A stretch of 64,000 bases of DNA from positions 186,001-250,000 of the forward strand of contig NZ_CAKTVX010000002.1 in assembly GCF_934630525.1 (NCBI RefSeq), given 5' to 3'. Numbering within the stretch: the stretch's first letter is position 1; every line of letters begins with the position of its first letter. The notes under the pieces were generated by a model that worked only from the letters and a program-made list of their open reading frames with translations, was not told the origin of the DNA and ran no database searches. The position numbers and the translations under genes are program-made. This stretch comes from an uncultured Slackia sp. (GTDB taxonomy: Bacteria > Actinomycetota > Coriobacteriia > Coriobacteriales > Eggerthellaceae). Shown piece by piece: positions 27,463 to 39,294 of this stretch.

Positions 27463-28296
27463 TTATTCAGTATCGAAAGCATGGTGTCCTATCGCACGCG
27501 ATTCAACCACAGCGCGCAACTCAGCCTGCACCGCCTGCTCGGTATTCGTGCCGATAATACGCTTCGAAATTTGCTTCACCGCCCAGCGGCCATTCCCCAT
27601 GGCGCAGCTATGGCCCACCATGCGCAGAATCTCATAATCGTTCATGGAATCGCCGAACGCCATCACGCTCTCGGCCGCAATGCCATGGGCCGCGAGCACT
27701 TGGTTGATACCGGTAGCTTTGTTCACGCCACGCTGCATCACGTCAATCCACTTCACGCCCGAAGGAGCGAACACGAAGTCGGCCTCGAGCTCGCGAGACA
27801 GGATATATGCCATATCCATTTGAGCACTGTCGCATGAAATCGACACCTTCACAATCGACGTGTCAGGCGACGGCAAATCGCGCAGCACCACCGGGTTGGG
27901 CAGATCTTTGTCGAATTCCGCATCGAAGCACGCGAGGTCGTCGAGCAAATAGCTGTTCGTGCGGTCGTATACCACCATGTGAAGGTTATCGAACTCGCTC
28001 ACAAGCGCATACAAGCGGCGCAGCGCCGCGTGGGAGAACACTTCGCGGTCGACGAGTTTTCCGCGCACGAATACCTGAGCACCATTGCTCGCAACGAAAT
28101 CCATGCGATCGGCAACGGGCTCGAAAAACGCGCGCAACGTATCGTAACGACGGCCCGACGCGGCAACGAAACGAATACCTGCGGCGTCGAGCGCTCGAAC
28201 AAGGTCGAATGTTTCAGGGGGAACCTGCGAGTGTTCGTCAAGCAACGTGCCATCCATATCGCAGGCAATGAGTTTGATGTCTTCATACGTTTCCAT
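27463..28296 (-). CDS. Cof-type HAD-IIB phosphatase
   Basis: A 277-residue sugar-phosphate or nucleotide phosphatase. Motif I is ACDMDGTLLD (D13, D15) and motif IV GDSMNDYEILRM, with the large C2B cap in between (residues 85-200). KATGINQVLAAHGI supplies the motif III Lys region. The length fits the Cof/YbiV family. The start has AAGGAGG seven bases upstream; a longer frame upstream lacks similarity. Substrate unknown; no functional partner adjacent. Confidence 0.9.
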   Translation of the reverse strand: METYEDIKLIACDMDGTLLDEHSQVPPETFDLVRALDAAGIRFVAASGRRYDTLRAFFEPVADRMDFVASNGAQVFVRGKLVDREVFSHAALRRLYALVSEFDNLHMVVYDRTNSYLLDDLACFDAEFDKDLPNPVVLRDLPSPDTSIVKVSISCDSAQMDMAYILSRELEADFVFAPSGVKWIDVMQRGVNKATGINQVLAAHGIAAESVMAFGDSMNDYEILRMVGHSCAMGNGRWAVKQISKRIIGTNTEQAVQAELRAVVESRAIGHHAFDTE

Positions 28297-28508
28297 ATGC
28301 GGGCCTCCTTCAGGCTCGCGCCCGAACCCTTCGGGCGACCTAGCAATTCTTCTTGGTGCAGCCATAGTACGGCCCCGCAAAACGAATCGGCGCCAAGCCT
28401 TGCCGCTTTGACGCCGATTTAACCGGTTGCGCATATTCGCGCCACGATATGGAAGGTGGAGGCCACGCTCGATCACACAAAACCGCAGCCCAGAAGCCGA
28501 CGCGACCT

Positions 28509-29048
28509 TTACACGCCCAGTTTCTTGCAAATGGCCTCAACAATTTCGTCGACTGGCGAGAGCGTGCCCTTGGCCACATCGCCGCACGCAAGCTTGCCAA
28601 TGCCAGGGCCAACCAGCTCAATGCCGCGCGCGGCAAGCGTCGCAAGGTTCGCCTGGGTTGCGGCGTTTTCATACATATGCGTGTTCATCGCGGGGCACAC
28701 GATAACCGGGCACGTCGTCGCCAAAAACGTGGAAGACACCATGTCGTCGGCGATGCCGTTGGCGAGCTTCGCGATAATGTTCGCGGTCGCGGGCGCTACG
28801 CACATGACATCGGCCTCCTGCGCAAGCGTGATGTGCTTGATGGACGCATCGTAGCTGTAGTCGAACGTATCGGTGAACACCATGTTCTTCGAAAGCGCCT
28901 CGAACGTGAGCGGCGTCACGAACTTCGTCGCGTTCTCGGTCATGATAACCTGCACGTCAACGCCGCGCTTGCCAAGATCGCTTACAACCTGGCACACCTT
29001 GTACACCGCGATGCCGCCCGAAACCGCGATAAGCGCCTTTTTTGCCAT
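28509..29048 (-). CDS. coaC: phosphopantothenoylcysteine decarboxylase
   Basis: A 179-residue FMN protein of the HFCD family that forms 4'-phosphopantetheine in CoA synthesis. The sequence ASIKHITLAQEAD holds the active-site His, APATANIIAKLANGIADD binds FMN, PAMNTHMY is the PxMNxxMW-like motif, and GKLACGD is the substrate-clamp region with its Cys. Most bacteria fuse this domain to CoaB; here it stands alone, so CoaB must be encoded elsewhere. EpiD-like or UbiX-like enzymes are alternatives but the PAMN and ACG motifs favour CoaC. ATG 29046-29048 follows AAGGA seven bases upstream. Confidence 0.85.
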   Translation of the reverse strand: MAKKALIAVSGGIAVYKVCQVVSDLGKRGVDVQVIMTENATKFVTPLTFEALSKNMVFTDTFDYSYDASIKHITLAQEADVMCVAPATANIIAKLANGIADDMVSSTFLATTCPVIVCPAMNTHMYENAATQANLATLAARGIELVGPGIGKLACGDVAKGTLSPVDEIVEAICKKLGV

Positions 29049-29199
29049 GGAACATTCCTTTCCGCAATTCAAATTCCGCAGGCAAGTATAGCCTAAAGAA
29101 AAAGGGAACCCACCCGCTTGCGAATGAATTCCCCCACATTTCCCTACCGAAATGATAGGGAATTTCAATCAAGCGCAATTCCCAACGTCCCTTCCAACG

Positions 29200-29228
29200 A
29201 AAAAAGGGCTGGCACGAAGCCAACCCTT
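29200..29228 (-). terminator. terminator of the NCS1 permease gene
   Basis: AAGGGCTGGC (29204-29213) pairs with GCCAACCCTT (29219-29228), with one G-U, then a T run on the minus strand. A second hairpin (TTCCCTA/TAGGGAA, 29140-29162) follows before coaC. Confidence 0.8.
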
Positions 29229-29268
29229 TTCAATCGCGAATGGATGCAGCTTTCGCAGCGCAGTTCAG

Positions 29269-30600
29269 TTACAGAATCTGATCGGTTTCCTTGAACTTCA
29301 CCACGTCGACCTTCTTGACCGACTTGTAAATGGTCATAGCGCCCCAGTACACAACGCCGGCGAAGATAAGTGAGTTCAGGCCCGGAATGCCGATGGCCAG
29401 AATCGAGGAGCCCTCGCCCACGCAGAACGCGAGCGCCCACACGGTAAGCGCGATGGGGTTCCACTTCTCGACCTTCTGGGGCAGTTTGCCCGACGGACGG
29501 GTTTCCTCCAGAGCAGCGCGGTTGCGCTTCAGGATGAAGTAATCGATAACCATGATGCCAGCCGCAGGCGGAATGGCAACGCCGAGCAGCGTCAGGAAGC
29601 TCGTGAAGTAGTTGATGATGCCAATGACGGAAAGCAGCGTGCCAATGATGCCGAGCGTCCAGGTCATGACGTTGCGGTTGATCTTCACGTTGAACAGCGC
29701 ATTGATGGCAGTAGCAACGCCGAGGCCCGACGAATACAGGTTCATGTCGTTGAGCTTAACGGTGGAAGCGACGACGATGATCACGCCCAAAACGCCCGAA
29801 GTGGCCATCATGATGTCGGTCACGTTGTCGGTGCCAGTTGCGTGAGCCAGAATAACGGCGAGCAGGTTCATGCCAAGCTCACCCACGAAGGTGCCAATGA
29901 GGGTCATCCAGAATACCTGGGTGCCATTCTTCAGGTAGCGCGCGTAGTCGGGCGTGCAAATGGCGCCTGCGATAAAGCCGCCGGCAACCATGGTGGTAGC
30001 CGTGCCGAACGTCAACTCAGGACCGGGATGCGGCGAGTTAAGGAATTCGATGAGGCTGTGGTCCTGCAGAACAATGGCAGCCGAAATGATGACGGCAGCG
30101 ATGAACAGCGGCACGAATACGGTAGCAAAGCGGGCAATCCAACGAATGCCGGCAATAACCAGAAGCGTGATGCCCAAGCCAGTGATGATTGCCCAAATGG
30201 GGAAATTCAACACGCCGGTGATGGAGAGCATGCCCTCGGCAAACACGGAGTTCTGAACGCCGAACCAGCCGACCATCGAAATAGCAACGACGCCGCCCAG
30301 AATAGCGGAGCCGTTTTTGCCGAGGCCGCACCAGCGAGACAGCAAGCTCGTCGAAAGGCCTTCGCGAGCAGCCGCGGTGCCGAGCGCCCAGCTGACAACC
30401 TGCAGAATAACCGAACCGAGCATGGTGGCCCAGAATGCGCCCCAGAACGACATGCCATAGCCAAGCGTTGCACCCAAAACCAACTGGGAAACGCAGCAAA
30501 TGGCGCCGATACGAATCATCAAAATTTGCCAGAGCGGTTGCTTGGCTCCCTCAGGAACGCGCGACAGCGAATAGTCGTTGTCGATGGCTTCGTTCGCCAT
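29269..30600 (-). CDS. NCS1 cytosine/purine permease (CodB-like)
   Basis: A 443-residue inner-membrane permease with about 12 hydrophobic segments. It resembles CodB, with early GATLGYGMSFWGAFWATMLGS, then VGWFGVQNSVFAEG and ICTPDYARYLKNG. Family substrates are cytosine, allantoin, hydantoins and related bases taken up with H+ or Na+. No deaminase or hydantoinase gene is adjacent, so the substrate is open, but the neighbouring carAB genes suit pyrimidine supply. The start has a GGGGG tract about 11 bases upstream, and a promoter lies at 30735-30762. Confidence 0.85.
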   Translation of the reverse strand: MANEAIDNDYSLSRVPEGAKQPLWQILMIRIGAICCVSQLVLGATLGYGMSFWGAFWATMLGSVILQVVSWALGTAAAREGLSTSLLSRWCGLGKNGSAILGGVVAISMVGWFGVQNSVFAEGMLSITGVLNFPIWAIITGLGITLLVIAGIRWIARFATVFVPLFIAAVIISAAIVLQDHSLIEFLNSPHPGPELTFGTATTMVAGGFIAGAICTPDYARYLKNGTQVFWMTLIGTFVGELGMNLLAVILAHATGTDNVTDIMMATSGVLGVIIVVASTVKLNDMNLYSSGLGVATAINALFNVKINRNVMTWTLGIIGTLLSVIGIINYFTSFLTLLGVAIPPAAGIMVIDYFILKRNRAALEETRPSGKLPQKVEKWNPIALTVWALAFCVGEGSSILAIGIPGLNSLIFAGVVYWGAMTIYKSVKKVDVVKFKETDQIL

Positions 30601-30734
30601 GGAGACCAACCCCCTTCTTTCTTTACAGTAGTGCTCCGAATACGACCGACGGTCTTCGAAGCGAACGTCGCGCACCGCAGGTGTGGCAAGCCCACGCGCG
30701 ACGGCCCTTTCGGCGACCGTCAAATTAAAGTGAG

Positions 30735-30762
30735 ATTATACACTGTTGCTTTAGTGTGACAG
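30735..30762 (-). promoter_or_regulatory. NCS1 permease promoter
   Basis: A perfect -10 TATAAT (30735-30740, minus strand) lies 16 bases from CTGTCA (30757-30762). It is overlapped by an ACACT/AGTGT dyad and followed upstream by the near-palindrome GTAACAAGTTTGTTAAC, both possible repressor sites. Confidence 0.6.
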
Positions 30763-30815
30763 AGTAACAAGTTTGTTAACACCCCTATATATGGGAATTT
30801 CTAGCCGTTGAACAC

Positions 30816-30841
30816 AAAAAGAGGCCCGAAGGCCCCTTTTT
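30816..30841 (-). terminator. terminator of carAB
   Basis: A GGCC-rich stem with TTCG loop (AAAGGGGCC/GGCCTCTTT on the minus strand), followed by TTTTTGTG, 55 bases past the carB stop. Confidence 0.88.
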
Positions 30842-30895
30842 GAAAGAGAAGTCGTTATTCACTAGAGGGAACAAGCAGCTCTTTTGTTCCAGCGC

Positions 30896-34162
<3,267 letters not shown>

Positions 34163-34165
34163 TAC

Positions 34166-35581
34166 CTAGGCCTCCTTCGAGCCGAAGACCCAGCCGGCGA
34201 GGCGGTCTTGCGAAATGTTGATGTTCAGGTAGTCGGCGTCGCCGTCCATCAGGCGGCAAAACGCCGTGAACAGGTAGTGCGCATCGGTAGGACCAGGGTT
34301 GGCCTCGGGGTGGTACTGCACCGAGAAAGCATTTTGGTCGAGCAGCTGAATGCCTTCGCAAGTGCCATCGTTCAAGTTGACGTGCGTCAGGCGAATGCGG
34401 CCGAAGCGCTCGTTTTCAACGACGGGCGCGATGCGGCGCTGCGACCAGAAGCGAAGGTCGCCGTCGGCAGGGTGCTCGACCACGCCGCCCGAAAGCTCGG
34501 GCACGAGTTTGCCGAGGCTCGGGAACACCAGGCCGAAGCCGTGGTTCTGCGCGGTGATTTCCACCTGGCCGCTCACGAGGTTCATGACGGGCTGGTTGCC
34601 GCCGCGATGACCGAACTTGAGCTTCTCCATTTCGCCGCCGCTTGCGAGGCTGATCATTTGGTGGCCCAAACAAATGCCGAACACCGGCACCTTGCCAATA
34701 AGCTCGCGCGCCTGCTCGTAGGTTTCGGTCACGGCGTCGGGGTCGCCCGGGCCGTTGGAGAGAAAAACGCCGTCGGGTTCTATGGCGAGCACGTCAGCAG
34801 CGGGAGTGTCCCACGGCACAACGGTAAGGTCGCAGCCCACACGCACGAGGCCCGCGAGAATCGACTCTTTCACACCGCAGTCATACGCAACCACGTGATA
34901 TTTCTTCGGCGCAGGAGCGGCCACAGCGAACGCCTGGCTTTCAGGCACCCTATCGAACGACTCCGTGGCGGCGCGGCTCACGGTTTTGGCGAGATTGTGG
35001 CCCACCAGGCTCGGAGCTGCGGCGACCTTTTCCGCAAGCGAAGCAGCGTCGAGGTCTTCGGTAGACAAAATGGCAGTCTGCGCGCCGAAATCGCGAATAT
35101 GGCGAACGAGCGCACGCGTATCGATGCCCTCGATAGCCACGATGTTCTCGCGCTCGAGGAATTCGGGCAAGCTCATGCTCGAGCGCCAATTCGAAGGCGT
35201 GCGGCACATGTCGTGCACGACCAAGCCGCGCAGAGCAGGCTTGGCCGACTGCGTGTCGTCGAGGTTCACACCGTAGTTGCCGATCTGGGGATAGGTCATC
35301 GTGACAATTTGACCCGCATACGAAGGGTCGGTAATGACCTCAAGATAGCCCTCGAGCGACGTGTTGAAGCAAATCTCGCCCGTAACTTCGCCTGCGGCAC
35401 CGCATGCCCAGCCGTCGAATCGGGTTCCGTCCTCCAATAACAAAATAGCCGCCTTACGAGCCTTTTTGCTCGTGGCGGCTATAAGCTTCTCTGCAATTGT
35501 CATGGCTTTGGCCCCCTCTTGGCCAGCTGCCGACGCTGTTGCCGCGGGCGCGTGTCCTGCGGCGGTTTGGGTGGCTTCCAT
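34166..35581 (-). CDS. carA: carbamoyl-phosphate synthase small subunit
   Basis: A 471-residue glutamine amidotransferase subunit. The class I triad is visible: nucleophile Cys in FGICLGHQM and His/Glu in QYHPEANPGP. The conserved N-terminal domain starts at KKARKAAILLLEDGTRFDG, about residue 42, leaving an Ala/Gln-rich extension of ~40 residues that most CarA proteins lack. The start ATG (35579-35581) is set by AAGGAG six bases upstream. A later start at MTIAEKLIAAT would remove most of the extension but has weaker ribosome-site support. Confidence 0.95.
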   Translation of the reverse strand: MEATQTAAGHAPAATASAAGQEGAKAMTIAEKLIAATSKKARKAAILLLEDGTRFDGWACGAAGEVTGEICFNTSLEGYLEVITDPSYAGQIVTMTYPQIGNYGVNLDDTQSAKPALRGLVVHDMCRTPSNWRSSMSLPEFLERENIVAIEGIDTRALVRHIRDFGAQTAILSTEDLDAASLAEKVAAAPSLVGHNLAKTVSRAATESFDRVPESQAFAVAAPAPKKYHVVAYDCGVKESILAGLVRVGCDLTVVPWDTPAADVLAIEPDGVFLSNGPGDPDAVTETYEQARELIGKVPVFGICLGHQMISLASGGEMEKLKFGHRGGNQPVMNLVSGQVEITAQNHGFGLVFPSLGKLVPELSGGVVEHPADGDLRFWSQRRIAPVVENERFGRIRLTHVNLNDGTCEGIQLLDQNAFSVQYHPEANPGPTDAHYLFTAFCRLMDGDADYLNINISQDRLAGWVFGSKEA

Positions 35582-35689
35582 TTGCATCTCCTTTTCGGTC
35601 TCTCGGTACCGGTTTAAAGGCACTTTCGCTCTAAATTGCATATTTATTACGAAAAGTGTATTAAACAACCCGTGTTTTGCATTTGGGCG

Positions 35690-35695
35690 ATTATA
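35690..35695 (-). promoter_or_regulatory. carAB promoter -10 box
   Basis: A perfect TATAAT on the minus strand, with no good -35 at the right distance. It implies an AT-rich leader of about 100 bases before carA. I see no PyrR-type anti-terminator hairpin in it. Confidence 0.45.
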
Positions 35696-35880
35696 ACGGC
35701 GATTTACGTCTATGGGGGAAATTTCTACAATCCACCACACTAAAGCGCGGTAAGCGGCGAGCGTAAATCAAAATGCGATTTTCTGCCAAAAGTTAGACCG
35801 GCGCGGCCCGGATTGAGGTCTGCATGCATAGGAAAGAGCGAATCAAGCTGCCCTCGCCCGCATCGCCGCCCGCAACACAA
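35696..35880. other. intergenic stretch upstream of carA
   Basis: Sequence between the carA promoter and the azl terminator hairpin. No gene or repeat is evident. Confidence 0.5.
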
Positions 35881-35915
35881 CAGGCCCCGTGGCGGATATA
35901 CCGCCACGGGGCCTG
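35881..35915 (-). terminator. strong hairpin after azlCD
   Basis: A perfect 15-bp stem (CAGGCCCCGTGGCGG and its complement) with a five-base loop. The T run that follows on the minus strand is broken (TTGTGTTG), but the stability suggests termination. Confidence 0.75.
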
Positions 35916-35975
35916 TCAAACCTTAGCCTCAAACCATATCCAAAATGAAACCAGTAGAGCACCAGAGCCAAAAAC

Positions 35976-36314
35976 CTACAACAGCGCAGGCACATACATG
36001 AGCACGGCAAGCATGCCAACACCCACCACGATGCACGCCGCCATCGATTTCGTCTTCGCACCCACCACAAGCACTACGGCGGCAGCCAGCAAAGGCATGC
36101 CCCACAGTGCGATGTCGCCCGAAGCGACCTCCGCGGGATCGAAGAGGTCGTTCGTCACCAGGGCAGCAAAAGCCGCGGGCGGAATGAAGTTCAGCGCGCG
36201 TACGAACCCTTCAGGCAGCTGCTTGCCCTTCAATAAGAAAATAGGCAAGCAACGGCAGGCGAGCATGCACGCCAAGCACACACCAAAAATGATGAGGAAG
36301 CTCGTAACGTCCAC
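35976..36314 (-). CDS. azlD: AzlD-type branched-chain amino acid exporter subunit
   Basis: A 112-residue membrane protein with four hydrophobic segments. Conserved AzlD features include the RCLPIFLLKGKQLPEGFVRALNFIPPAAFAAL block. With AzlC it forms an exporter for branched-chain amino acids (BrnFE/AzlCD type). It starts three bases after the azlC stop. The size is standard. Confidence 0.9.
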   Translation of the reverse strand: MDVTSFLIIFGVCLACMLACRCLPIFLLKGKQLPEGFVRALNFIPPAAFAALVTNDLFDPAEVASGDIALWGMPLLAAAVVLVVGAKTKSMAACIVVGVGMLAVLMYVPALL

Positions 36315-36317
36315 TGT

Positions 36318-37169
36318 TTACTCCCCCACTTTCATAGTCGTGTTGCGATTATCGCGACGCACGCTCGAGAACGCGAACGCGGCGCCCACGCCCACAAGTG
36401 CGCCAATCAGAATGGCGGGCCCGGCAAGGCCCACGCACTTGCACACAATAACACCGGCAATGGACCCGAACACGGCGACCAAGTTTGCGGGAGTCACCTT
36501 CTGCATGCACAACAAGCAAATGAACAGCGACGTCATGGCGAACGAAGCGAGTGCGGTGGGCAGCGAAATCGCCGAACCGATAAGCGCGCCCGCGACATTG
36601 GAGACGGTCCACGATGTAAGCGAGAACAAATTAACGAGCAGGGCGTGCTTCACCGACCAATCGCCGTTAATCATGCGCGCCAAATTCACGCCGAAGCTCT
36701 CGTCGGTTACCGTGGCGCCGAAAATGAACGCCAGGCGCTTGCCCGCGCTGCCGCAGAACTGCGAAAGCGATGCGCCATAGAGCATTTGGCGCGTGTTCAC
36801 AAGCGCGACGCTGGCGATGATGGCCGAAATCGGGTTGCCCGCGAGCCACATATTGGGAATCATGTATTGGCCGGCGCCCGAATAGAACAGCAAGCTCATA
36901 ACCGCGATCATCCACACGTCCATGCCGGCGGCCACGCCCAAGATGCCACACGGGATGCCCAGCACGATATAGCCGAGCACAATGGGCCATGCGGCTTGGA
37001 AAGCCTCTTTTTGCATAGTTGCAGAGACGCCGCTTTTATGAGCGGCGCTCGTTTCGACTGCGGCGGATTGGGATGCAGCCGATTCAGCGACGCCCAATTC
37101 AGCGCCGTCTTGCTCGGCAGCAGCAGGTTCAACCGCCGCCTGATTTTGTTTCAAATTTGTTTCAGACAT
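36318..37169 (-). CDS. azlC: AzlC-type branched-chain amino acid exporter subunit
   Basis: A 283-residue permease subunit. From about residue 50 it shows the AzlC block (MQKEAFQAAWPIVLGYIVLGIPCGIL, FYSGAGQYM, TVTDESFGVN) with seven or eight hydrophobic segments. The first ~50 residues are Ala/Glu/Ser-rich and unusual for the family. No Shine-Dalgarno precedes ATG 37167-37169. A strong promoter places the expected transcription start within two or three bases of that ATG, so the mRNA is probably leaderless. An internal start at the MQKEAF methionine is the alternative. Confidence 0.88.
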   Translation of the reverse strand: MSETNLKQNQAAVEPAAAEQDGAELGVAESAASQSAAVETSAAHKSGVSATMQKEAFQAAWPIVLGYIVLGIPCGILGVAAGMDVWMIAVMSLLFYSGAGQYMIPNMWLAGNPISAIIASVALVNTRQMLYGASLSQFCGSAGKRLAFIFGATVTDESFGVNLARMINGDWSVKHALLVNLFSLTSWTVSNVAGALIGSAISLPTALASFAMTSLFICLLCMQKVTPANLVAVFGSIAGVIVCKCVGLAGPAILIGALVGVGAAFAFSSVRRDNRNTTMKVGE

Positions 37170-37178
37170 AGTGTCGTG

Positions 37179-37207
37179 ATTATAGAAGGGCGCCGCCGCT
37201 TTTCCAA
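37179..37207 (-). promoter_or_regulatory. azlC promoter, leaderless layout
   Basis: On the minus strand TTGGAA (37202-37207) is exactly 17 bases from a perfect TATAAT (37179-37184). Only nine bases separate the -10 box from the azlC ATG. Confidence 0.7.
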
Positions 37208-37529
37208 CCGCCACGCACAGATATTTCACGCGCGCCAGGGCGTATTTGGGTTGTAGAGGCGCGCCACCAGCACGAACCCCCACCTGTTAAATGATCACTC
37301 GCCACCTGCTAAATGCTCGTAGCGTTTAACAGGTTCCGACTCATACACAACACGGAAGCAAACAGTCGCATCGAGCGACAACCCACGCCTCGGCCCGCTA
37401 GCTCTCGGCTCGCCCTGGCTCGATGCAACCTATGCCTCGCGCGGCGCGCCTTCGAGTGCCTCGGCATCCCGCGCCGCCAGCCTCGGCTCGCTTTCGGAAC
37501 CAGCCCAAGCTTCTTGCCAAAAACAGCGC
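37208..37529. other. intergenic region with nested inverted repeats
   Basis: Besides the palindromic repeat (37305-37333), GGTTCCGA (37332-37339) mirrors TCGGAACC (37494-37501). Inside that, GCATCGAGC (37368-37376) mirrors GCTCGATGC (37418-37426). GCCTCGG occurs several times. No gene is credible here. Confidence 0.55.
37283..37333. repeat. 29-bp palindromic repeat, copy C plus half copy
   Basis: The full copy at 37305-37333 has arms CCTGCTAAA and TTTAACAGG around TGCTCGTAGCG. A truncated copy (CCTGTTAAATGATC) begins at 37283. The two are separated by CTCGCCAC, a spacer also seen in the 56.7-kb cluster. Confidence 0.8.
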
Positions 37530-38243
37530 TTATTTCACAAGCAGAATAATACCAATCACCGTGAGCAGCACATAGGTCACCTTGATGAACGTTGCCTGGC
37601 TGATACGCTTCTGCAGCTTGTTGCCGAGCCACGTAGCCACAAGCAGAAGCGGAATGGCGATGGCGACCATGACCAGGCAATCGGGCGTGTAATGCCCCTG
37701 GCTAAGCTGCAGCGCGGCATACACGAAATTGAGCACCATCCAAATGCACGAAAGCGTGGCGCGGAACTGGTCTTTGTCCTGAAGGCGCTGGAGCGCGTAA
37801 ATCGCGAGAATGGCGCCGCCCGAAACGAACATGCCTTGAATGAGGCCCGCAAGCACCAGCAGCACAGCGAGCAGCCACTTCGGCATGAACCGCTGCTGTT
37901 TGAGCACCAAGCCGCGCACGCCCACAACCACCACAATGGCGCCGTAAATCTTCGACAGAATGCCCAGCGGCAGCACCGTGTCGAGCCAAATGCCCACAAA
38001 CATGAACGGCGTCATAACCGCAAGCATAATCGCGAGCTCGCGCCAGTTGATGTGCTTCCAGTTTTGAATGGCAATAAGCCCACAGCCGATCATGCCGGTG
38101 GCGTTGAGCATGGCGACGCTCTCTTGCATGCCGACGGTCGCCATGCCCGCAGGCATCGCGATAATGTTGCCGGCAAAACCCGTTATCGCCTGAATGGCGT
38201 AGGCGATGAAGAACACGCCCAAAAATAAACCGCGACCAACCAC
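37530..38243 (-). CDS. TauE/SafE-family membrane permease
   Basis: A 237-residue membrane protein with about eight hydrophobic segments. TGFAGNIIAMP near residue 21 and GMFVSGGAILAIYAL near 140 are the duplicated glycine motifs of the TauE/SafE family. Members export sulfite, sulfoacetate or other organosulfur anions; the substrate here is unknown. The GTG start (38241-38243) is preceded by AAAGG ten bases upstream. Whether it shares a transcript with azlC is unlikely given the azlC promoter between them. Confidence 0.85.
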   Translation of the reverse strand: MVGRGLFLGVFFIAYAIQAITGFAGNIIAMPAGMATVGMQESVAMLNATGMIGCGLIAIQNWKHINWRELAIMLAVMTPFMFVGIWLDTVLPLGILSKIYGAIVVVVGVRGLVLKQQRFMPKWLLAVLLVLAGLIQGMFVSGGAILAIYALQRLQDKDQFRATLSCIWMVLNFVYAALQLSQGHYTPDCLVMVAIAIPLLLVATWLGNKLQKRISQATFIKVTYVLLTVIGIILLVK

Positions 38244-38568
38244 GAAAAACAGCCTTTCAATCTCTCATATTCGAAACAAGCAGCCTCTGTCGGCGTGCCT
38301 CATTCGGAAAACGCGACGGCATGCATCGCGAGCGATTCGCCCAAAAGCCAAGCCCAACCAAGAAAAAGCACGCGCCCAGCGGAAACGAACCGTCCTGTAA
38401 GTTTCGCACGCATTCCCGCCGCTTGCGGTTGCCAAATTGTAAACAACGAAGTCTTCGCGTCAACTCCGTACTATCGTGCGCTAAAGTATACAAAGCAATT
38501 AACCGACGCGGCACGCCACGCCGCGCATTTTCGCCGAACGTTCAAGCAAAACTAGAGGGAGTGCACCC
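38244..38568. other. divergent promoter region of the pxp block
   Basis: 325 bases between the leftward TauE-type gene and the rightward pxpB. TATACA at 38487-38492 could be a pxpB -10 box, but no convincing -35 accompanies it. No gene or repeat was found. Confidence 0.5.
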
Positions 38569-39294
38569 ATGCGCCCTTACCAAATCAGCGTGTGCGGAGA
38601 TTCCGCCATCAATATCGTTGTCGCCGATGCCATCTCGGCCGAAGCGAGCGCCCTTGTGCGCAGCGCCGCCGCGCGCATTCAGGCGGCAGGCATCGCGGGC
38701 ATCGAAGACATCGTTCCCACGTTTTGCGCCGTCATGGTCGCATACAACCCCGAAATCATTTCCTATGAGGAATTGATTTCAGCCGTGCACGCCAACCTCG
38801 ACGGCCTTTCCGCCGAAGGGGCCTCGGCTGGCAAAACCATCGTGATTCCCGTGTGCTACGGCGGCGAATTCGGCCCCGACCTGGAGCATGTCGCGCAATT
38901 CCACGGCATCACCCCCGATGAAGTGGTTCGCCTGCACACCGAGCCCACGTACCTCATCGCGATGCTGGGCTTCCTGCCGGGCTTCGCCTACCTAAGCGGC
39001 TTGAACCCCGATTTGGAAACGCCCCGTCTCGAAGTGCCGCGCGTACGCATCGAAGCCGGCGCCGTGGGCATTGGCGGCGCGCAAACGGGCATCTACCCCT
39101 TGCCCTCGCCCGGCGGATGGCAAATTATCGGCCGCAGCCCGCTGCGCCCCTACGACGCAGAACGCGAGCCGGCGTTTTTGTATGCCGCGGGCGATTCCAT
39201 TGAATTCGAAGCCATTTCACCTGATGAATATGCGGAAATCGAGGGCGCGCTGCAAGCTGGAACCTACGAGTACCGAGTGAAGGAGGCGAACTAA
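38569..39294 (+). CDS. pxpB: 5-oxoprolinase subunit PxpB (KipI family)
   Basis: A 241-residue KipI-type protein. The conserved core includes VCYGGEFGPDLEHVA, YLIAMLGFLPGFAYL and AGAVGIGGAQTGIYPLPSPGGWQIIGR. With PxpA and PxpC it forms the prokaryotic ATP-dependent 5-oxoprolinase, which opens pyroglutamate to glutamate. In B. subtilis the homologue KipI was first described as an inhibitor of the kinase KinA. GAGGG precedes the ATG. The next gene starts directly at its stop codon, so the two subunits are translated together. Confidence 0.93.
   Translation: MRPYQISVCGDSAINIVVADAISAEASALVRSAAARIQAAGIAGIEDIVPTFCAVMVAYNPEIISYEELISAVHANLDGLSAEGASAGKTIVIPVCYGGEFGPDLEHVAQFHGITPDEVVRLHTEPTYLIAMLGFLPGFAYLSGLNPDLETPRLEVPRVRIEAGAVGIGGAQTGIYPLPSPGGWQIIGRSPLRPYDAEREPAFLYAAGDSIEFEAISPDEYAEIEGALQAGTYEYRVKEAN

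Noticed and set aside
29269..30600. Assignment as codB with cytosine as the proven substrate
   Set aside because: No codA or other base-specific enzyme lies nearby, and NCS1 substrates cannot be read from sequence alone.
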